The position numbers and the translations under genes were made by a program. Of a DNA stretch of 64,000 nt, positions 57,280-64,000 are shown piece after piece. How positions within the stretch are numbered: the stretch's first letter is position 1; each line of letters starts with the position of its first letter. The stretch is from Sorghum bicolor (lineage: Eukaryota > Streptophyta > Magnoliopsida > Poales > Poaceae), in NCBI RefSeq assembly GCF_000003195.3, contig NC_012870.2:33128706-33192705 (forward strand), written 5' to 3'. The notes beneath the pieces are model-generated. The model was not told where the DNA came from. It searched no databases and was given only the letters and a program-made list of their open reading frames with translations.

Positions 57280-57297
57280 TGGCGCCGTTGCCGGGGA
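57280..57297 (+). other. Primer-binding site of C
   Basis: TGGCGCCGTTGCCGGGGA, exact tRNA-Asp(GUC) type, 8 bases after the LTR as in A and B. Confidence 0.93.
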
Positions 57298-57403
57298 GAA
57301 AGACGGTTGCTGAGATAACCTGTGTCTTACTATTAGCTTGTATCTATACTTTTATCTTTTCTTATCTTTTATATTCTTTATTTATTTTCTTTACTCTTAC
57401 CTT

Positions 57404-58132
57404 ATGGAAAACCAAAATTCTAAATCGATCCATGAGTCTGCAATCCCTTTAGCAACTGACCTTTTACCATGGGAATCATCACAGCCTATCCAAACATCCC
57501 AGTATAAGTTAAGTTCTAGGTTGATTGCCATGATTCAAAACCTATCTTTTTCGGGAAAGGAAGACGAAAACTCTTACCTTCATATTAGAGATTTTGAGCA
57601 AACATGTGATTGTCTTCGCATTGAAGGCATTTCTGATAAGACTTTATGTTGGAAGCTTTTTCCTTTTTCTTTAAGGGGAGAAGCTAGACAATGGTACAGT
57701 CAGAAGGTAAGTCAACAACAAGGTGAATGGGGAGTTTTACGAGCCAACTTTTGTCTAGATTTCTATTCCCTTGACCGTATAGCCGACCTTAGACTCGAAG
57801 TCCTATCTTTTAAACAAAAAGATAATGAAACTTTGGGAAAATCCTGGAAACGTTTTTCTAATCTTTTAGAATTTGGTCCAAACCTTAATCTTGAAGACCC
57901 TGTTCTTTTATTTCACTTTTTTCGAGGTCTTCAGAAAAATCACAAACAAATGCTTCACACAATGTCTAGAGGTTCTTTCTTTCGCATCCCTGCTGATGAA
58001 GCTAGAGTGATCCTAGATAGAATCCTAGAAGCTGAGATGGATAATACCCTTCATGATCAAACCTACGAAGCCGAAGTAGACACTCTGCCAAATTCTTCAT
58101 CTACTTTAGCTATTCCAAGTTTTGAGCCATAA
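57404..58132 (+). pseudogene. gag: C gag (short, no zinc knuckle seen)
   Basis: The frame opens at 57338, but the first 22 codons are translated AT-rich leader; the ATG at 57404 (MENQNSKSIHESAIPL) is the likely start and gives 242 residues. The capsid-like core runs YKLSSRLIAMIQNLSFSG, CWKLFPFSLRGEARQWYSQK, VLLFHFFRGLQKNHKQML. TAA at 58130 is followed in frame by acidic coding-like sequence to about 58240 (EEEIPLPDFMLDIESDLFAD), so the stop may be a mutation. A frame change near 58335 then leads into pol. No CCHC knuckle is found before pol, in contrast to B. Confidence 0.8.
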
Positions 58133-58335
58133 GAGGAAGAAATTCCACTACCGGACTTCATGCTGGATATAGAATCCGATCTTTTTGCCGATTTTGGAAA
58201 TATTACAAACTACCATTCTATTGACAAACCCCAAAACGGCTAGTTTAGCATTTATTTACCAAGTGAATATCAATTGAGAGAGCTTATCTCAGTAATGAGT
58301 AGCGAATGGTTGGAGGAATCAGAGCTTTCCTCTGA

Positions 58336-61300
58336 TGTGATCCGTTTGACACACCCTCTATAACTATACGTTGTGCTTATAATTCTGATCGATTTAATGC
58401 TCTCTATAATCCTGTCGTGGGGATCAACATTATGTCTGAATCCTTTGCACTTAAACTATTTAAAAATCTTGTCTTAACCCCCACAACAAAGGTCATAAAG
58501 GAATCTTCAGGACGATTAGTCCCCAGTCTTGGAATTATTAATGTCCTACCTCTTACGGTAGAAGGCTCCATGGTTCATTTGAACTTCTATATCTTTGATA
58601 CATGGGACTTCGACCTGTTGATAGGACAACCTTTTAGAAGACTCCTTTATGAAGGTCATACTGGAAAGCTACACATTTCTTTTGGAAAAACCTTTAAATT
58701 CCCAATAATAATTTCACACTCCTTAAACAATAAGGCTGAGTCATATCTTTTGCCTGATCCTATGGAGGAAGTAAAGGCTGCATCTCTAGAGCTTTTAGAT
58801 GAACCAGACTTAGAAGACGAAACTCCTTTCTTCAGAGAAGAAGAAGACGAACCTTCCGAGCCTGAACCCTTAGATGAGTTTGCAGAAACACCTAGACCTC
58901 CCATAGAGCTTAAAACTTTACCACCCGGTCTTACCTATGCTTTCTTAAACAATAATCCAGAGTTCCCTGTGATCATTAGCGATAAACTCACTCAGGATCA
59001 AACTCTGCGATTAATGACCATTCTTGAGAAACATCACTCGGTTTTTGGCTACTCACTTCAAGATCTTATAGGAATCAGTCCTATGATTTGTACCCATCGT
59101 ATTCCAACAGATCCTTCTGTTACACCCTCTCGAGAACCCCAACGTAGACTTAACAACACTATGAGAGAGGTAGTTAAAAAGGAAGTTATAAAGTTGCTGC
59201 ATGCAGGGATTATATATCCTGTGCCGCACAGTGAGTGGGTAAGCCCAGTGCAAGTTGTGCCTAAAAAGGGAGGCATGACAGTTATTATGAATGAAAAGAA
59301 CGAGCTAATTCTGCAACGCACCGTCACAGGATGGCAGATGTGCATAGATTATAGAAAACTAAACAAAGCCACGAGAAAGGATCACTTTCCTTTACCTTTT
59401 ATAGATGAGATGCTAGAGCGGTTAGCAAACCATTCGTTCTTCTGTTTCTTAGATGGATACTCAGGGTATCATCAAATCCCGATCCATCCTGATGATCAAA
59501 GCAAAACCACTTTTACATGCCCATATGGAACTTATGCTTACTGTAGAATGTCTTTTGGGTTATGTAATGCACCAGCTTCTTTTCAAAGATGCATGATGTC
59601 TATATTTTCTGATATGATTGAAGAGATTATGGAAGTTTTCATGGATGATTTCTCTGTTTATAGAAAAACTTTTGATAGTTATCTTGAAAACTTAGACAAG
59701 GTTTTGCAAAGATGTGAAGAAAAGCACTTAATCCTTAATTGGGAAAAATGTCATTTTATGGTTAGGGAAGGAATAGTGCTAGGACACTTAGTGTCTGAAA
59801 GAGGTATTGAGGTAGACAAAGCTAAAATTGAAGTAATTGAACAACTACCTCCACCTGTGAATATAAAAGGAATTCGAAGCTTTCTTGGCCATGCTGGTTT
59901 TTATCGTAGATTCATAAAAGATTTTTCATTTATTGCTAGACCACTTACTCTTTTGCTAGCCAAGGATGCTCCTTTTGAATTTAATGATGCATGTCTAACA
60001 TCTTTCAGTTTATTAAAGAAAGCACTCATCTCTGCACCAATCATTCAACCCCCTGATTGGTCGTTGCCTTTTGAAATTATGTGTGATGCTAGTGATTATG
60101 CTGTGGGGGCAGTATTGGGACAAACTAAAGATAAGAAGCATCATGCAATTGCTTATGCCAGTAAAACTTTGACAGGAGCTCAACTTAACTATGCAACCAC
60201 TGAAAAAGAGCTCCTGGCTGTTGTCTTTGCCATTGATAAATTTAGATCTTATTTAGTTGGAGCTAAAATAATTGTTTACACTGATCATGCTGCACTAAAA
60301 TATTTGCTCACTAAAAAAGATGCTAAACCTCGCCTGATTAGATGGATCTTATTACTCCAAGAATTTGACTTAGAAATAAAAGATAAAAAGGGAGTAGAAA
60401 ATTCTGTTGCTGATCACTTGTCTAGAATGTATTTTAAGAATCCACAGAAAACCCCCATCAATGATTCACTCCGGGACGACATGCTCTACGGGATTAACAG
60501 GTCTGACCCCTGGTATGCAGATATTGTTAATTTTATGGTTTCAGGGTATGTATCACCAGGAGCAAACAAGAAGAAGCTTATTCAAGAAAGTCGTTCACAT
60601 ATATGGGATGAGCCATACCTCTTCCGAGTATGCTCTGATGGCTTACTCAGGAGATGTGTGACCACTGAGGAAGGATGGAAGATCATCGACAAATGTCATT
60701 CATCACCATATGGAGGTCACTATGGAGCATTCCGTACACATTCAAAGATCTGGCAGTGTGGATTCTATTGGCCTACAATGTATGAAGACAAGAAGCAATA
60801 TATCAGAAGATGTGGGCCATGTCAAAGGCACGGAAACATAAATACAAGGGATGCAATGCCACTCACCAACAACCTTCAGATTGAGCTCTTTGATGTTTGG
60901 GGAATAGACTACATGGGTCCATTTCCTCCATCAAAGAAGTGTGAGTACATCTTGGTGGCAGATGACTATGTCTCCAAGTGGGTAGAAGCATTACCTTGTA
61001 AGCATGCCGACAACGTCAGTTCAAAGAGGATGTTTGAAGAAATTATATTTCCAAGATTTGGAGTCCCCAGAGTAGTGATAAGTGATGGAGGAGCACACTT
61101 CATCGACAAACGCTTCAAGCAATATCTATCAAGACATGGAATCCGTCACAACGTCGCTACCCCCTATCATCCTTAGACAAGTGGCCAAGCAGAGACTTCC
61201 AACAAACAAATCAAGAATATTCTTCAGAAGACAGTAAATGAAATGGGAACGACATGGAAAGACAAGTTACCCGATGCACTCTGGGCATATCGGACAGCAT

Positions 61301-61797
61301 ACAAGACCCCAATTGGAATGTCTCCATACCAATTGGTGTACGGGAAGACTTGCCATCTACCTGTTGAACTAGAGTTCAAAGCACACTGGGCCATAAAGAG
61401 ATGGAATATGGACCTAGATGTTGCTGGAGATTATAGAAGAATGCAACTATCAGAATTGGAAGAATGGCGAGAGAAGGCATATCACAATTCAAAGATCTAC
61501 AAAGAAGGAGTCAAAAGGTGGCATGACAAGAGAATCAAGAAGAAGGAGTTCACACCCGGAGATAAGGTATTACTTTTTAATTCCAGGGTGAAGCTTTTCG
61601 GGCATGGAAAACTCCGGAGCAAATGGGAAGGACCATTCAAGGTAATCAATTCATCATCCCACGGAGCTATCACACTTCAAAACAGCGAATGTACGTTATT
61701 CAAGGTAAATGGTCAACGTCTTAAATTATTTTTAGAGCCCAATGAGGAATTTGAAGAAATAGACGTAGTCCATTTTTACCTTCCCATGGAGAATTAG
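58336..61797 (+). pseudogene. pol: C pol: degenerate protease, RT, RNase H, integrase (one TAG)
   Basis: One frame from about 58336 to TAG at 61795, with a single stop at 61174-61176. Protease-like part: [12 protein letters not shown], then [13 protein letters not shown] where CDLGASVNIM-like sequence is expected, so the catalytic Asp position is Asn (58408-58410); DLLIGQPF follows. [37 protein letters not shown] and catalytic FMDDFSVY. RNase [18 protein letters not shown] and [11 protein letters not shown]. Integrase: [10 protein letters not shown]...CGPCQRH zinc site, [16 protein letters not shown], then HP-stop-TSGQAE and 184 more residues ending [19 protein letters not shown]. The stop replaces an expected CAG directly before the third catalytic residue and is shared with E. 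It is otherwise full length. Confidence 0.92.
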
Positions 61798-62227
61798 AGC
61801 CCGACACTTTTGGTCTGATGGTTTTGGGTGATATATATATTTTTCTAAATAATTTCGCATCTAGAAACGCGCTCGGAGAAGTGGGCCCATAGAGGGGCCA
61901 TAGAGAGGGCGGGCGCCCAGCTCAGGTGGGCGGGCGCCCAGCCCCTGTTCCCCCTCGGTCCCGACTTACTCTGTTATGGAAAATGCAATTATGGTAATTT
62001 GAATAATCCCTCGGATAGAAAGTTTCGCACATACATCGACGGGAGCAACCCGAACAACCCATAGAGGCACCCTTTTGACCCCTAAATAAACAGACCCCTG
62101 ACCTCAGTTTTCAAACACCAAGCCACCATGCTTTCTCTCCTTCAACTAGAGCTTGATTAGCTCTCCTTCAATTAGAGCTTGATTAGCTCTACTTCAATTA
62201 AAGTTTTATTAGTTCCTTGCTGTTCCA
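61798..62227 (+). other. Spacer of C with internal promoter-like block
   Basis: Two GC palindromes GGGCGGGCGCCC (61907-61918 and 61928-61939), reversed relative to the LTR copies, are followed by a TATA-like TAAATAAA at 62083-62090, 138 bases before the ATG of the extra ORF. Three short direct repeats (AGCTTGATTAGCTCT-like) lie at 62150-62210. Confidence 0.5.
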
Positions 62228-62855
62228 ATGGCCGAGAAGTACCACGATGATTGGGAAGTCGTCCCCTTCAACCTCAACATGAAGCCTGTGGAAGACTCCG
62301 ATGCCCATGCTCTCGTCCTGGCCAACACAGAAAGACAGCTAGAAGCCATGCATTATGCCAACGCAGCTCCGCCCAATCTTACCATGCTCAACCAGTTCTC
62401 ACCGCACCGCCACAACCCCTACTCCTCAAAGGATCATCATCCAAGACGAAGACCACTATCAAGGTGCCAATCGGCACAAGGATCCTTCCACCTAGACCCG
62501 ATGAGAGGGTCGTTGGAGTCAAGACGAACCAAAGCGGCGAGATCAGCAGCGTACGCTACACTACGGAGGAGGAAAGACCTTACTTTGAAGGGATTAGAGC
62601 AGCCAAAGTCTGTTTCATCCCTCCAAAGGCAGCCCCGAAGCACTCTCTCAATGCTTTTGAGACACCTCCCAAGTGTCGCAAGACTATAATGGATATTGAT
62701 GAGGAAGTTCGCAGGCTAGATAGAGTTATCATAGACCTCCAGTCCTCGATTAATTCACTCACTAAGCAGCTCTCTAACCACAACACCATTATACTAGGCC
62801 TTAGGCAGGATCTTGCCAGTTCCAGTAAGAAGATCTAGGAATTAGAGCGCCGCTA
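62228..62855 (+). pseudogene. C extra ORF (env position, function unknown, one frameshift)
   Basis: The ATG at 62228 starts MAEKYHDDWEVVPFNLNMKP; after about 60 codons the sense frame moves by one near 62400 and continues GSSSKTKTTIKVPIGTRILP to a TAG at 62836. The same frame reads on for five more codons (ELERR) to TAA at 62853. The predicted protein is about 200 residues. The last third is helical with regular Ile/Leu spacing (EEVRRLDRVIIDLQSSINSL), likely a coiled coil. No signal peptide or membrane segment is seen. It does not resemble the larger extra ORF of A. It sits where Athila elements carry their accessory or env-like gene; I do not recognise a family. Confidence 0.55.
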
Positions 62856-64000
62856 AGTTATCTAGATTAGACCTTGAGGAAATGCATTTTAGTTATCTAT
62901 CTTTAAATTTGGTTTAGGTTTACTATTATTATCAGTTTGCTATCAATCTTTTGTAATAAATGCCTCAAGAGCAATAAAGAGTATTATTATTATTATTATG
63001 TCTTGTGTGTCTCTACTTTATTTTTGTGCAAGAAAGCAGAAAACAAGTATGGGGGAGATCCCTCGACATGCCAAACACACTCCGACTACACCACTCCACG
63101 ATTCAGGTACACACTCTGCACACTTTACTTTAAACATACATTTTGGATTATGCAGAATATTGTTTCCGACATGATAAATTAAAAAGATTAAAATATTTCT
63201 TATCATGGTTAATCTCAATCTATGATATTTCCTGAAAACTTGCAACTATTATAAAATCATTTTAAAACCCTGTGTTACTTAAGTCAATATGGAATATGTG
63301 ATGGTAGAGTATGAGTTTCTTATTCTTGATATCATTGTTGCTTGGAGAATTTATTTCAAAATATTCAAATTTCTAGCTACCATCCTTAGTGTTTTATATG
63401 CCTAATAAAACTAAAAATATTAATAATGATTATAAAAGCTATCTGCTCTGTATTGAGTTTGTTCAAAATGAGTTAGACCCTTGTTGAGAGATTTATCATG
63501 CTCCTAAGATCAAGACATTATTTTAGTAAGATTCACTCTTCCGAAGTATTATTGCATTAGAGGCATGGGCTATGCAAAAATAGAAATATTTCGAGGAAAT
63601 AAAAAGGAGCAAGTGCTCGATAACCTCACAGAAAAAAATGGACAAGTGTCCGGCAGTAGAATTAGAGGTACCTCAGTATCCACTTTAAAAAAAAGAAGAA
63701 GAAAAGAGAAAAAAATGATAGCCCATGGTCCCTCTAATAAGCAATATGCCAGCAAGAGTTGACAAAGTTTTTAATTTTCAAAGTCTTTGATCTAAGAGTA
63801 TGACATTTCCCTCCTCGGATCCCGTTTTTATCAGGCAATAAATGCAAAGTCAGAATGCTTGAGAATTTTTGCAAAATAAAACAACCTCAGTGAGATATAT
63901 AAAAGATAATGAGTGATCTGAGAGAACCTATGAGGATAAAAAGGTATGCTAACTTTCTTTCAAAAATACACAAAAGCTCCAAGTGACAGGATTGAGAAGA
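62856..64000 (+). other. 3' non-coding region of C
   Basis: A (TTA)n microsatellite at 62982-62999 and a G-tract TATGGGGGAGATCCC at 63048-63062, comparable to the internal G-tracts of A, B and E. Hairpin SL1 lies at 63592-63627 and SL2 (GGACAAGTGTCC) at 63640-63651. No gene is seen. The polypurine tract and 3' LTR lie beyond the window. Confidence 0.7.

Larger units (their letters stand above)
56037..64000 (+). mobile_element. Element C: Athila-like with RT and integrase, 3' end outside window
   Basis: 1235-bp 5' LTR, exact tRNA-Asp primer site, gag, degenerate protease, RT-RNase H-integrase with one stop, an extra ORF, and hairpins SL1 and SL2. The 3' LTR is not reached. It belongs to the same family as E (minus, 5044-8790). 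Of all the tRNA-Asp elements here it is the only one with near-complete enzymes, so it is the best candidate source of RT and integrase for A and B. Confidence 0.9.

Noticed and set aside
62251..62400. Second start of the C extra ORF at 62251 in another frame
   Set aside because: The first 50 codons of that frame are Arg/Ser-rich and look like an out-of-frame reading; the ATG at 62228 with a frameshift near 62400 gives a more protein-like sequence.

Overview
The window is repeat-rich nuclear DNA from a plant, most likely a grass. I found no host gene. Almost every base can be assigned to LTR retrotransposons of the Ty3/gypsy superfamily (Athila, Tat and Tekay/Del lineages) inserted into one another. 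The evidence is the tRNA-complementary primer-binding sites, the reverse transcriptase and integrase motifs, paired LTRs with 5-bp target duplications, and a Tat element with a GC-rich antisense accessory gene of the 'putative gypsy-type transposon' kind common in grasses. The species cannot be fixed from the sequence.

For reference I use letters. F (minus, about 1241-5043) is an old Athila-like fragment broken by a solo LTR (3626-4341). E (minus, 5044-8790 and beyond) is an Athila-like element with integrase, inserted in F. A (plus, 8791-33406 and beyond) is an Athila-like element without reverse transcriptase or integrase, inserted in E. A is itself broken by B' (minus, 11741-14099), by the complete Tat element T (15958-30120, TSD ATTAT) and by the Tekay/Del-like element D (33407 onward, inside A's 3' LTR). 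D is broken by a complete B element (41120-49420, TSD GTGGG) and by a second B copy, B3 (51073-56036). B3 is followed or interrupted by C (56037-64000 and beyond), an Athila-like element with a nearly intact pol. The minimum nesting order is F > E > A > D > B3 > C.

The elements seem to divide the work. The B family encodes Gag with a zinc knuckle and two tandem retropepsin-like domains but no RT, RNase H or integrase. C encodes Gag without a visible zinc knuckle, a protease whose catalytic Asp position reads Asn, and full RT-RNase H-IN. A carries Gag, one protease and an extra ORF in the env position. All of these use a tRNA-Asp-type primer site. Their 3' regions share RNA-like hairpins (AAGU-loop stems) and an internal G-tract hairpin resembling the polypurine tract. 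In A and C the extra ORF is preceded by a copy of the LTR promoter signature (paired GGGCGCCCGCCC-type palindromes, then a TATA-like box). The most interesting possibility is a set of mutually dependent elements sharing cis RNA signals.

T is a Tat-lineage element with tRNA-Arg PBS, gag-pro-RT-RH-second RH-IN on the plus strand and a six-exon antisense gene with its own TATA box. D has an ORF0 upstream of gag, and both start codons sit directly behind splice-acceptor-like sequences. Coding regions are decayed mainly by C-to-T type nonsense changes (CAG to TAG, CGA to TGA, TGG to TGA), as expected for methylated repeats.
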